Positions 6,567 to 13,613 of a stretch of DNA of 13,613 bases are shown in pieces. The first letter of the stretch is position 1; every line of letters starts with the position of its first letter. The stretch comes from Polynucleobacter sp. (lineage in GTDB: Bacteria > Pseudomonadota > Gammaproteobacteria > Burkholderiales > Burkholderiaceae). Under the pieces are notes generated by a model. The model had not been told where the DNA came from. It worked only from the letters and a program-made list of their open reading frames with translations, and searched no databases. The DNA lies in the NCBI GenBank assembly GCA_023257325.1, contig JALRCP010000200.1, positions 1 through 13,613 of the forward strand, given 5' to 3'. The position numbers and the translations under genes are program-made.

Positions 6567-9500
6567 GCAAATGCATTTCTAGAATTCTTGCCACATGCAA
6601 AGCTTCGCGTTTGGCCCCATCTTTAATTTGATGCCGACAACTTGAGCCATCTGCTAAAACAATGGCGTCTGGTGCTTGACGAATGGCAGGTAATAACTGC
6701 AATTCAGCCATCTGCAAAGACACGGCATGATGTTCACTTTCATAGCCAAAGCTGCCTGCCATACCGCAACAAGAGGACTCAATTAATTGAGGCTGCGCAT
6801 TTGGAATCATCTTTAACAAAGCAATGATGGGTTTTACAGCATCAAATGATTTCTGGTGGCAATGACCATGTAGCAAAATTTGCTTTTCACACGATTTGAG
6901 CTTGGGTATAAAACGACCCGCCTGCGCTTCAGACACTAAAAACTCTTCAAAGGTTTGACTGCCAGCCGCTAGCTTTTGAGCTGAGGGACCGAAATTCATC
7001 ACCAATAGTTCATCTCGTAGAGTCAAAATACAAGAAGGCTCTAAGCCAATGATCGGAATATTTTTATCTGTGAAGCGGGTAAAGGTGGTTAGTAATTCAG
7101 CGATGCTTTCTTTGGCACGATCCACCATGCCGCTAGCTAAATAAGTTCTACCGCAGCAATAATGCCCATTGGTTTTGCGTGGAATATGAACGCTGTAACC
7201 GCTAGCTTCTAAAACTCTCACAGCGGCTTGAATGTTCTCGGTTTCAAAGCAACCATTGAAAGTATCCGCCCACAGCACCACAGGTTTTGAACTTGCTAAT
7301 AGCGCCTCTTCTGAACATCCTAATTGGGAGCGCCAGACAGTGTCTCTGCGCCAAGTGGGCAAACTGCGTTTTGCAGAAATACCCGTGAGTTTTTCGCCCA
7401 AATAAGCCAAAGGAGCAACATGATTTCTTAGATTGAATAAAAATGCTAAACCTGGGATGGCTGCTATGGTGTGCGCGTAGCGTGGTAGAGCGGCTATTAA
7501 TTGATCGCGGAGGGTCCAGCCATGTTTCTTTTTGTAATGACTCAAGTATTCAATTTTCATCTTGGCCATGTCAACGCCTGTTGGGCATTCGCGTTTACAA
7601 CCTTTGCAACTGACGCACAAATCAAAGACTTCTTTGACTTCATCACTGAAAAGCGCTTCTTGACCTAACTGATTGGATAGCGCCAAGCGCAAGGTATTTG
7701 CTCGGCCACGCGTTAAATGTTTCTCATCACGTGTGACGCGATAGCTGGGGCACATCGTGCCTGCGTCAAACTTGCGACAGTGACCATTGTTGTTGCACAT
7801 TTCTACGGCTTTGGCGAAGCCGCCAGCAGGATCACCACCACTACCGGGGGCGGTGGTTTCTTCGGTCACTGGATTGTTTTGCACATCCCAGCTAGACCAG
7901 TCTAAAGAGGTCTTGAGTGGAATGACTTGATAAGTGGGTGGAAAACGGAAGAGGGAGGCATCATCCATTTTGGGTGGATGAATGATCTTGCCGGGATTGA
8001 ATAAATTATTTGGATCAAACGCATGTTTAATTTCCCCCAAAGCTTCGGTTAATTTGGGGCCAAACTGCCATTGAATCCATTCGCCTCGGCAGATACCATC
8101 GCCGTGCTCACCACTGAAAGCACCTTTGTAACGTTTTACCAAAGCGGCCGCTTCTTCGGCAATCGCACGCATCTTTTGTGCGCCATCGCGACGCATGTCC
8201 AAAATGGGGCGGACGTGCAAAGTGCCTACGGATGCATGGGCATACCAGGTACCACGTGAACCATATTTAGAAAATACTTCGGTTAAACCTTGGGTGTATT
8301 CGGCTAAGCTTTCAAGGGGTACGGCGCAATCTTCAATAAAGCTCACGGGTTTGCCGTCACCTTTTAAGCTCATCATGATGTTCAAGCCTGCCTTACGAAC
8401 TTCCCATAAATTCTTTTGAGTTTCTGCGTGAATCATTTCAACCACGCAATTTGGATGACCCAAGTCAGCCATTAAGCTCACCAAGTCTTTGACTTTCTTC
8501 TCAAGTGGTGCCAATTCCTCACCAGAGAACTCAACCAACAAAATGGCTTCGGGAGTTTTTCTATTGACATCAATCAAAGCAGTTTCAATTACCGATTTAA
8601 ATGCTGGGTTATTGCGGGATAAGTCAATCATGGTGCGATCAACCAACTCAACTGCTGAGGGAAGTAGTTTCACAATGTGTTGCGCACTGTCCATGGCTTC
8701 ATAAAAGCTCGTGAAGTTCACCACGCCCAAGGTTTTGTGTTTGGGTAATGGCGAAAGTTTTAAACGCAACTGTTTGTAATACGCCAAGCTACCTTCAGCA
8801 CCCACCAGCAAATGAGCCAAATTCACTTGACCGTCTTGCGTATAGGGACGCTCACTCTGATTGTTAAAAATATCTAAGTTATAGCCAGCGACCCGGCGCA
8901 TCACCTTGGGCCATTTTTCCTCAATTTCGGCTTGATGAAGGTGGGCCAAAGATTGCACGAACTGTCCTAGTTGCAAGGCTTTGCCTTGTGCCTCTTTCAT
9001 GAGGCCAAAGGAAGCGACTTGCCCATCGGCCAACCAAGCATCAATCCCCAACACGTTATGCACCATATTACCGTAAGCAATCGAGCGACTACCGCATGAG
9101 TTATTGCCGGCCATACCGCCAATCGTGGCTTGTGCGGCGGTTGAAACATCCACGGGATACCAAAGTTGATGTTTCTTAAGAGCCGCATTTAAATGATCTA
9201 AGACTATGCCCGGCTGAACATCCACATAGCCTTGCTCTAAATTGACATCTAAGATATTCCTAAAATATTTGGTGTTATCAATCACTAGGGCAGGCCCTGT
9301 GGTTTGGCCGCACTGACTGGTGCCGCCCCCTCGAGGTAAAACGGGTACACCTAAATCAGCTGCAATCTGTATTGCGCTAACAATGTCTTGGGCTGTTTTG
9401 GGAACAAATACCGCCAATGGCATGGTTTGATAAATCGATGCATCGGTGGCGTAGCGCCCGCGGCTTGCAGCATCGGTCATGACTTCACCTGAAGTCTCAG

Positions 9501-9567
9501 AGCGTAAACGCTTGGCTAAAAAGACTGTGTCGGCGATGACTTCTTTGAGAGCGAGGGGCTTGTTCAT
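6562..9567 (-). CDS. FAD-binding and [4Fe-4S] 2-hydroxyacid dehydrogenase (GlcD/YdiJ-like fusion)
   Basis: The 1001-residue protein joins a flavin dehydrogenase to a Fe-S electron-transfer half. Residues of about 50-270 form the PCMH-type FAD domain (LPRGGGTSQCGQ near 75; TIGGMAGNNSCGSRSIAYGN). An FAD-oxidase C-terminal domain follows, ending with FNPGKIIHPP. Two ferredoxin-like motifs come next: CNNNGHC...CPSY (about 590-606) and CVSCKGCKRECP (about 648-660). Two CCG domains follow, with HYCCGRTY (about 804) and GHCHQKSF...SCCGMAGSFG (about 933). This is the layout of E. coli YdiJ and of a GlcD plus GlcF fusion. Such enzymes oxidise D-2-hydroxyacids (glycolate, D-lactate, D-2-hydroxyglutarate) to 2-oxoacids and pass electrons to the respiratory chain. 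The substrate is not decided by sequence. The ATG overlaps the gntR stop (ATGA), so translation is likely coupled. Confidence 0.92.
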   Translation of the reverse strand: MNKPLALKEVIADTVFLAKRLRSETSGEVMTDAASRGRYATDASIYQTMPLAVFVPKTAQDIVSAIQIAADLGVPVLPRGGGTSQCGQTTGPALVIDNTKYFRNILDVNLEQGYVDVQPGIVLDHLNAALKKHQLWYPVDVSTAAQATIGGMAGNNSCGSRSIAYGNMVHNVLGIDAWLADGQVASFGLMKEAQGKALQLGQFVQSLAHLHQAEIEEKWPKVMRRVAGYNLDIFNNQSERPYTQDGQVNLAHLLVGAEGSLAYYKQLRLKLSPLPKHKTLGVVNFTSFYEAMDSAQHIVKLLPSAVELVDRTMIDLSRNNPAFKSVIETALIDVNRKTPEAILLVEFSGEELAPLEKKVKDLVSLMADLGHPNCVVEMIHAETQKNLWEVRKAGLNIMMSLKGDGKPVSFIEDCAVPLESLAEYTQGLTEVFSKYGSRGTWYAHASVGTLHVRPILDMRRDGAQKMRAIAEEAAALVKRYKGAFSGEHGDGICRGEWIQWQFGPKLTEALGEIKHAFDPNNLFNPGKIIHPPKMDDASLFRFPPTYQVIPLKTSLDWSSWDVQNNPVTEETTAPGSGGDPAGGFAKAVEMCNNNGHCRKFDAGTMCPSYRVTRDEKHLTRGRANTLRLALSNQLGQEALFSDEVKEVFDLCVSCKGCKRECPTGVDMAKMKIEYLSHYKKKHGWTLRDQLIAALPRYAHTIAAIPGLAFLFNLRNHVAPLAYLGEKLTGISAKRSLPTWRRDTVWRSQLGCSEEALLASSKPVVLWADTFNGCFETENIQAAVRVLEASGYSVHIPRKTNGHYCCGRTYLASGMVDRAKESIAELLTTFTRFTDKNIPIIGLEPSCILTLRDELLVMNFGPSAQKLAAGSQTFEEFLVSEAQAGRFIPKLKSCEKQILLHGHCHQKSFDAVKPIIALLKMIPNAQPQLIESSCCGMAGSFGYESEHHAVSLQMAELQLLPAIRQAPDAIVLADGSSCRHQIKDGAKREALHVARILEMHLQ

Positions 9568-10250
9568 GCTTTGATGGATTGAGTTAGATTTTCTGTGTCG
9601 ATGAGTTGCACCACCACATCACGTTTGTTCATGACGTGGCTCATCATCACTTGACGCATGCGAGCACTGTCCCGAGCTTTCAAAGCATCAATCATTTCCT
9701 GATGCTCTTTGACAGCCTTTTCCCATTTCAAGCCATCTTGGTTGGAGCGAAAGCGCAGAGCTTCAATTCGGGCATTGACCTGAGCAAATAACTGACTCAA
9801 TACAGGATTGGCCGCTGCTTGATTGATGGCGTTATGAATCTTTAAATTTAATTTGTAATAGCTCGATAGGTCACGTCTGGCATAGGAGGCCATCATTTCA
9901 TAATGCATGGCCTCTAGTTCAGAGAGGGCTTCATCACTGATGTTTTTTGCAGCTAATTCACCTGAATAACCTTCTAGGTTGGCAATCACATCAAACGTAT
10001 GAATCACATCTTCGCGCGTGAGTTGTACGGCAATTGCGCCACGATTGGCAATCAATTCAACCAAGCCATCCGCAGCCAAGCGACGAATGGCTTCTCGGAT
10101 GGGCGTGCGTGACACATTCAGCTGCTCGGCCAGTTCGCGCTCGTTCAGTTTGCTACCAGGAGCGATGGCACCCTCAACTAAAAGAGAGCGCAATTTCTGA
10201 AAAGTGAGCTCGTGCAAGTTTTGTGAATTCAGTTCAATGATGGATGCCAT
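9564..10250 (-). CDS. GntR-family regulator, FCD (FadR) subfamily
   Basis: This 228-residue transcription factor probably controls the divergent cluster in response to an organic acid. Residues of about 13-75 are the GntR winged helix: LTFQKLRSLLVEGAIAPGSK, then LNERELAEQLNVSRTPIREAIRRL (35-58) with the recognition helix, and a wing ending NRGAIAV. Residues of about 80-215 are the all-helical FCD ligand domain. The usual metal triad is visible as His139 (LNLKIHNAI), His183 (KEHQEMIDAL) and His205 (MMSHVMNKRD). The Asp commonly found four residues before the first His appears to be Asn135. It is the first gene of the leftward unit and overlaps the dehydrogenase by four bases. Two related palindromes upstream are its likely operators, which would include autoregulation. 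Confidence 0.93.
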   Translation of the reverse strand: MASIIELNSQNLHELTFQKLRSLLVEGAIAPGSKLNERELAEQLNVSRTPIREAIRRLAADGLVELIANRGAIAVQLTREDVIHTFDVIANLEGYSGELAAKNISDEALSELEAMHYEMMASYARRDLSSYYKLNLKIHNAINQAAANPVLSQLFAQVNARIEALRFRSNQDGLKWEKAVKEHQEMIDALKARDSARMRQVMMSHVMNKRDVVVQLIDTENLTQSIKA

Positions 10251-10280
10251 GGGCCTAACCTAAGAATTTCTAAAAAGCTA

Positions 10281-10296
10281 TTTTTGTATACACATT
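10281..10296. promoter_or_regulatory. Candidate GntR operator 1 (TTGTATACA core)
   Basis: TTTTTGTATACACATT contains the perfect 8-bp palindrome TGTATACA at 10285-10292. It lies about 35-42 nt upstream of the gntR start and overlaps the likely -10 box of that promoter, a position suited to self-repression. TTGTATAC-like cores are common for FCD-type GntR proteins. Twelve of 16 bases agree with the second site at 10387-10402. Confidence 0.5.
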
Positions 10297-10314
10297 TAAT
10301 ATAACCCATCGCAA
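10285..10314 (-). promoter_or_regulatory. Possible promoter of the leftward operon
   Basis: On the minus strand, TTGCGA (10314-10309) and TATACA (10290-10285) are 18 bp apart, each matching consensus at four of six positions. The start would be near 10278, about 28 nt before the gntR ATG. The -10 lies inside operator 1. An alternative -10, TATATT, lies slightly further upstream. Confidence 0.3.
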
Positions 10315-10341
10315 ATTTAAAAAAAAGTCTAAAAAACCCAA

Positions 10342-10360
10342 TATTTACCTAGTATTTACC
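10342..10360 (+). repeat. Direct repeat of TATTTACC
   Basis: TATTTACC occurs at 10342-10349 and 10353-10360, exactly 11 bp apart, about one helical turn. It sits midway between the two palindromic sites in the divergent promoter region. Phased direct repeats of this kind can be an activator site; the binder is unknown. Confidence 0.35.
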
Positions 10361-10386
10361 ACTATAGGGAAAATCATAGCCAATAT

Positions 10387-10402
10387 TTTTTGCATACAAA
10401 AA
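10387..10402. promoter_or_regulatory. Candidate GntR operator 2 (TTTGCATACAAA core)
   Basis: TTTTTGCATACAAAAA is an inverted repeat with seven of eight base pairs intact. It resembles operator 1 and lies 106 bp from it centre to centre, close to ten helical turns. It abuts the likely -35 of the aminotransferase promoter. One GntR protein could thus govern both directions, possibly by looping. Confidence 0.45.
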
Positions 10403-10430
10403 TGAAATTTTTCAGAAAATGACTTACACT
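10402..10430 (+). promoter_or_regulatory. Possible promoter of the aminotransferase operon
   Basis: ATGAAA (10402-10407) and TACACT (10425-10430) are 17 bp apart, each with four of six consensus bases. Transcription would start near 10437, about 32 nt before the ATG. The modest boxes suit a regulated promoter. Confidence 0.3.
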
Positions 10431-10468
10431 TCAGTCATCACTATCAACAACACCGAGCGAGACAAACC

Positions 10469-11653
10469 ATGCTAAAACTTGATAATCACTCATCTGGCCG
10501 TCACTTTTTACACATTCCTGGACCCAGTCCAGCACCTGCTCGAGTGTTGCGAGCCATCAGTTTTCAGACGATTGACCATCGTGGACCAGAATTTGGCCAA
10601 CTGGGTTTGAAATTGTTGGCTGACATGCAAAAGATTTTCAAGACCAAGCATCCGGTCATCATTTATCCATCCTCTGGAACGGGTGCGTGGGAGGCTGCTT
10701 TGGTCAATACCTTGTCACCGGGGGATCATGTCTTGATGTACGAGACAGGTCAATTTGCGACTTTGTGGCAAAAGTTAGCGGACCGCTTAGGCATCAAAAC
10801 CGAGTTTTTGGGTAAACCAGGAACAGAGGGTTGGAGATATGGCGTTGATGCTGCGATGATTGAACAGCGCCTCAAAGCAGATACGGCGCACCAAATCAAA
10901 GCGGTTTGTGTGGTTCACAATGAAACTTCAACAGGTGTTACTTCTAATATTGCAGCGGTCAGAAAAGCCATCGACGCAGCCAAGCATCCAGCTTTATTGA
11001 TGGTTGATACGATTTCAGGCCTTGCTTCAGCGGATTACCGTCACGATGAGTGGGGTGTGGATGTGACCGTGAGTGGTTCACAAAAAGGTTTGATGTTGCC
11101 CCCAGGTTTGGGTTTCAATGCTTTGTCACCCAAGGCTTTGGAAGCCAACAAAACAGCCAAATTACCCAAAGCTTTCTGGGCCTGGGATGAAATCCTAGAA
11201 TCAAACAAAACTGGCTACTGGCCGACCACACCATCAACCAACTTACTATACGGTTTGCACGAAGCCTTAGATATGATCTTGACCGAAGGTCTTGATAACG
11301 TGTTTGCACGTCATCAGCGTTTAGCCAAAGCTTGTCGATCTGCGGTAGCTGCCTGGGGTTTAGAGGTTCAATGTAAAGACCCTGCTGTGTATTCACCTGT
11401 ATTGACCGGTGTGGTGACCCCTGAAGGTGTGGATGCTGATAAGTTAAGAAAATTAATTCATGAAAGATACAACCTTTCATTAGGCACAGGTTTAGGAAAA
11501 ATCAAAGGCAAGATGTTCCGCATTGGTCACTTGGGTGACTGCAATGAGTTGGCACTATTGGGTGCGCTCAGTGGTTGCGAAATGGGCATGAAGGCTTTTG
11601 GTATTCACTTAAAAGGCAGTGGAGTGGTGGCAGCACAAAACGAATTGCTTTAA
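10469..11653 (+). CDS. Class V aminotransferase, serine/alanine-glyoxylate type
   Basis: The 394-residue protein is a PLP enzyme of the serine-glyoxylate/alanine-glyoxylate aminotransferase group, which converts glyoxylate to glycine with an amino donor. Marks are HIPGPSPAPARVLRA (15-29), TIDHRGPEF (34-42), PSSGTGAWEAAL (67-78), VVHNETSTGVTS (148-159), LLMVDTISG with the PLP-ring Asp180, and VSGSQKGLMLPPGLGF with the Schiff-base Lys206. GTGLGKIKGKMFRIGHLGD near the C-terminus is also typical. L-aspartate-glyoxylate aminotransferase (BhcA of the beta-hydroxyaspartate cycle) is similar in these blocks, but I see no other bhc gene here. It is the first rightward gene and faces the GntR regulator. 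Glyoxylate from the neighbouring flavin dehydrogenase is an attractive substrate. The ribosome site is weak (GCGAGA). Confidence 0.9.
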   Translation: MLKLDNHSSGRHFLHIPGPSPAPARVLRAISFQTIDHRGPEFGQLGLKLLADMQKIFKTKHPVIIYPSSGTGAWEAALVNTLSPGDHVLMYETGQFATLWQKLADRLGIKTEFLGKPGTEGWRYGVDAAMIEQRLKADTAHQIKAVCVVHNETSTGVTSNIAAVRKAIDAAKHPALLMVDTISGLASADYRHDEWGVDVTVSGSQKGLMLPPGLGFNALSPKALEANKTAKLPKAFWAWDEILESNKTGYWPTTPSTNLLYGLHEALDMILTEGLDNVFARHQRLAKACRSAVAAWGLEVQCKDPAVYSPVLTGVVTPEGVDADKLRKLIHERYNLSLGTGLGKIKGKMFRIGHLGDCNELALLGALSGCEMGMKAFGIHLKGSGVVAAQNELL

Positions 11654-11674
11654 AAGATTGGGGATGGAGGAGAC

Positions 11675-12088
11675 ATGAAACACAAACCATACCTCACACA
11701 AGCAGACGTCAATGTGTTGTTGCAAGGGGCGAATGATTTTGCTGAAAAAAATCAATTCGCTGTTGCCATTGCGGTGGTCGATGATGGCGGTCATCTTTTA
11801 GGCTTTACTCGAAGAGATGGCTGTCCTGCGGTCTCGGCGACCATCGCTCAAGAAAAAGCCAAGTCATCGGCCTTGGGTCGCAAAGAAAGCAAAGCGTATG
11901 AAGACATGATCAATGGTGGGCGCATCGCTTACCTTTCGGTGCCCGTATTGCAGGGCATGTTAGAAGGGGGCGTGAACATCATTCATGAGGGTCACACGAT
12001 TGGTGCGATTGGTGTCTCAGGGGTTAAATCTAGTGAAGATGCTCAAATAGCTAAAGCTGGTATCTCGGCTTGGCTGGCTCAAAACTAA
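11675..12088 (+). CDS. GlcG/HbpS-family (DUF336) protein
   Basis: This 137-residue protein belongs to the GlcG/HbpS family, small proteins often found beside glycolate and other hydroxyacid oxidation genes; some members bind heme. Seen motifs are FAVAIAVVDDGGHLLGFTRRDG (about residues 28-49), followed by the helix TIAQEKAKSSALGRKES. The glycine-rich C-terminal part has GGVNIIHEGHTIGAIGVSG. There is no signal peptide, so it should be cytoplasmic. GGAGG lies just upstream of the ATG, and only 21 bp separate it from the aminotransferase, so the two form an operon. In E. coli glcG sits in the glycolate operon and its role is still unclear. The same pairing here, with a GlcD-like gene across the divergent promoter, supports a hydroxyacid or glyoxylate theme. 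Confidence 0.9.
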   Translation: MKHKPYLTQADVNVLLQGANDFAEKNQFAVAIAVVDDGGHLLGFTRRDGCPAVSATIAQEKAKSSALGRKESKAYEDMINGGRIAYLSVPVLQGMLEGGVNIIHEGHTIGAIGVSGVKSSEDAQIAKAGISAWLAQN

Positions 12089-12235
12089 TTGAGTTTCCTG
12101 CTCTCAGTCTAGGAAATTTCAATACTTCATCTAAAAATTATTAGGGTAAGCCATTAATTCAATGATTCAAATATGGACTAAGTAAGCCCTCTTGGCTAAT
12201 AATGAGTTCATAAAAAATCATGTGGAGTTTTTGGC

Positions 12236-13613
12236 ATGCCAAGCATCTATGAACAAGGGTTAGATAAAAACCCAGCAAATTTTTCCCCCATCACGCCTTT
12301 AAGCTTTATTGAGCAAACGGCCAAGATTTACCCCAATAAGACGGCGGTGATTCATGGTTCCTTAACCCGCACTTGGGCACAAACGTACGCACGTTGCAGG
12401 CAACTAGCGAGTGCACTGATTCAAGCTGGAGTCAGTGCGGGTGATACGGTTGCGGTGATGTTGCCCAACACGCCACCCATGGTTGAAGCTCATTTTGGTA
12501 TTCCGATGGTGGGTGCAGTATTAAACGCCTTGAACACTCGTTTAGATTCTGAAGCGATTGCCTTCATGTTGAATCATGGTGAGGCCAAGGTGGTCATTGT
12601 GGATGCTGAATTCAGTTTGACCATGAAAAAAGCATTGGCCATGGCTTTGGCTGAAAAACCAAGAGATATTTTGGTCATTGATGTTAAAGATATTGAATAC
12701 GATGGCCCGAGCGAGACCTTGGGTTCGATTGAATATGACTCATTTATTGCTAAAGGGGATCCCAATCATGAATGGCGTATGCCTGAAGATGAATGGGAAT
12801 CCATTTGTTTAAATTACACCTCAGGAACCACCGGAAACCCTAAGGGTGTGGTTTATCACCATCGTGGTGCCGCCATCAATGCAATTTCCAATGTGCTGGA
12901 GTGGGATATGCCCAAGCATCCAGTTTATTTGTGGACCTTGCCCATGTTTCATTGCAATGGCTGGTGTTTTCCATGGACCATTGCCGCCCGAGCCGGCATC
13001 AATGTTTGTTTGCGAAAAGTGGATGCAACATCCATTTTGAATGCTATGCGCACTTATCAGGTCACGCATTATTGTGCCGCTCCGATTGTTCATGGTCTTT
13101 TGGTGAATGCACCCAATGAACTCAAAAAGGATTTGCCGGTTGGCATCAAAGGTTTGATTGCTGGCGCTGCTCCTCCTGCAGCAACGATTGAAGGCATGGA
13201 GCAGATGGGGATTGAGTTAACTCATGTATACGGGCTTACAGAAGTCTACGGACCTGCAGCTATCTGCGTAAAACATGAAGAGTGGAATGACATGGATGTG
13301 GGCGAGCGCGCTAGATTGAATGCTCGTCAAGGAGTCAGGGTAATTTTGCAAGAAGGCATGACTGTCATGAACCCTGAAACCATGCAAGAGGTTCCTGCTG
13401 ATGGAGAGACCATTGGTGAAATTATGTTCCGCGGTAACATCACAATGAAGGGTTATTTAAAGAACAAGGCCGCGACCCAAGAGGCATTTGCGGGAGGTTG
13501 GTTTCATTCGGGAGACTTGGCTGTCAAATATCCTGATGGATACGTCAAGATCAAAGATCGCAGCAAAGACATCATCATTTCTGGGGGTGAAAACATTTCC
13601 TCCATTGAGGTTG
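12236..13613 (+). CDS. AMP-forming acyl-CoA ligase (3' end missing)
   Basis: The frame is open from the ATG to the end of the window, giving 459 residues of a protein normally about 540-550 long. It belongs to the ANL adenylate-forming superfamily and activates a carboxylic acid with ATP and CoA. The start MPSIYEQGLDKNP, then TPLSFIEQTAKIYPNK, resembles the AlkK/DmdB-type medium-chain acyl-CoA or methylmercaptopropionyl-CoA ligases. Motifs in order are YTSGTTGNPKG (194-204), LPMFHCNGWCFPW, HVYGLTEVYGP, GGWFHSGDLAV (about 420-430) and the hinge KIKDRSKDIIISGGENISS. The catalytic C-terminal lysine lies beyond the edge. GGAG is 8 nt before the ATG. A 147-bp gap follows the GlcG-like gene, so it may have its own promoter. 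The substrate is not determined. Confidence 0.92.
   Translation, partial: MPSIYEQGLDKNPANFSPITPLSFIEQTAKIYPNKTAVIHGSLTRTWAQTYARCRQLASALIQAGVSAGDTVAVMLPNTPPMVEAHFGIPMVGAVLNALNTRLDSEAIAFMLNHGEAKVVIVDAEFSLTMKKALAMALAEKPRDILVIDVKDIEYDGPSETLGSIEYDSFIAKGDPNHEWRMPEDEWESICLNYTSGTTGNPKGVVYHHRGAAINAISNVLEWDMPKHPVYLWTLPMFHCNGWCFPWTIAARAGINVCLRKVDATSILNAMRTYQVTHYCAAPIVHGLLVNAPNELKKDLPVGIKGLIAGAAPPAATIEGMEQMGIELTHVYGLTEVYGPAAICVKHEEWNDMDVGERARLNARQGVRVILQEGMTVMNPETMQEVPADGETIGEIMFRGNITMKGYLKNKAATQEAFAGGWFHSGDLAVKYPDGYVKIKDRSKDIIISGGENISSIEV

Noticed and set aside
11115..11480. A 121-codon open frame antisense to the aminotransferase gene
   Set aside because: It is fully covered by a conserved PLP enzyme gene on the other strand and shows no motif or ribosome site.
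10469..11653. Assignment of the aminotransferase as BhcA of the beta-hydroxyaspartate cycle
   Set aside because: The enzyme groups share the visible motifs, but no dehydratase, aldolase or imine reductase of that cycle is seen in the window, so the broader class was kept.
12094..12116. Possible hairpin TTTCCT/AGGAAA after the GlcG-like gene
   Set aside because: The stem is only 6 bp with an 11-nt loop and no T tract, too weak to call a terminator. The gap up to 12235 shows nothing else clear.
12138..12202. TTATTAG/CTAATAA inverted repeat before the acyl-CoA ligase
   Set aside because: The arms are 7 bp, AT-rich and 51 nt apart, which is expected by chance in such sequence.
12821..13093. Overlapping frames of up to 90 codons within the acyl-CoA ligase
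   Set aside because: The ligase frame is continuous and carries all family motifs here; the other frames are shadows of it.

Overview
This window looks like chromosomal DNA of a betaproteobacterium in the Burkholderiales, plausibly Polynucleobacter or a relative. That placement is an inference from protein style: a Bug-type periplasmic binding protein, a DUF3422 membrane protein, a short c551-type cytochrome, a COG2509 flavoprotein, and moderate GC with AT-rich spacers. I see no rRNA, tRNA, CRISPR array, insertion sequence or phage gene.

Left part (1-3400), mostly housekeeping. It starts with the 3' end of a COG2509 FAD-dependent dehydrogenase (+). This converges on a DUF3422 membrane protein (-). 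A small periplasmic cytochrome c (-) follows, with a clear intrinsic terminator and a good sigma70-like promoter. Next is a 355-bp spacer with several regulatory-looking elements, including an FNR-like box. It leads to an IscR-like Rrf2 regulator (+) that has lost most of the Fe-S ligand cysteines and carries a lysine-rich C-terminal tail.

Right part (3385-13613), a divergent catabolic cluster arranged around the spacer 10251-10468. Leftward, in transcription order: a GntR/FCD regulator, a 1001-residue FAD plus Fe-S 2-hydroxyacid dehydrogenase (GlcD/YdiJ-like), a Bug/TctC solute-binding protein, a class III (CaiB/BaiF) CoA-transferase, and a crotonase-fold protein lacking both usual catalytic glutamates. 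Start and stop codons overlap at two of these junctions (ATGA and TAATG). Rightward: a class V serine/alanine-glyoxylate-type aminotransferase, a GlcG/HbpS-family protein, and an AMP-forming acyl-CoA ligase cut by the window edge. The spacer holds two related palindromes (TGTATACA and TGCATACA), one next to each likely promoter. They are plausible operators for the GntR protein.

Working model (inference): an imported organic acid is activated to a CoA thioester and processed by the crotonase. A 2-hydroxyacid such as glycolate or a longer D-hydroxyacid is oxidised to a 2-oxoacid such as glyoxylate, and the aminotransferase feeds that into glycine/serine metabolism. The individual families are known. 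The substrate and this exact combination are what could be new.
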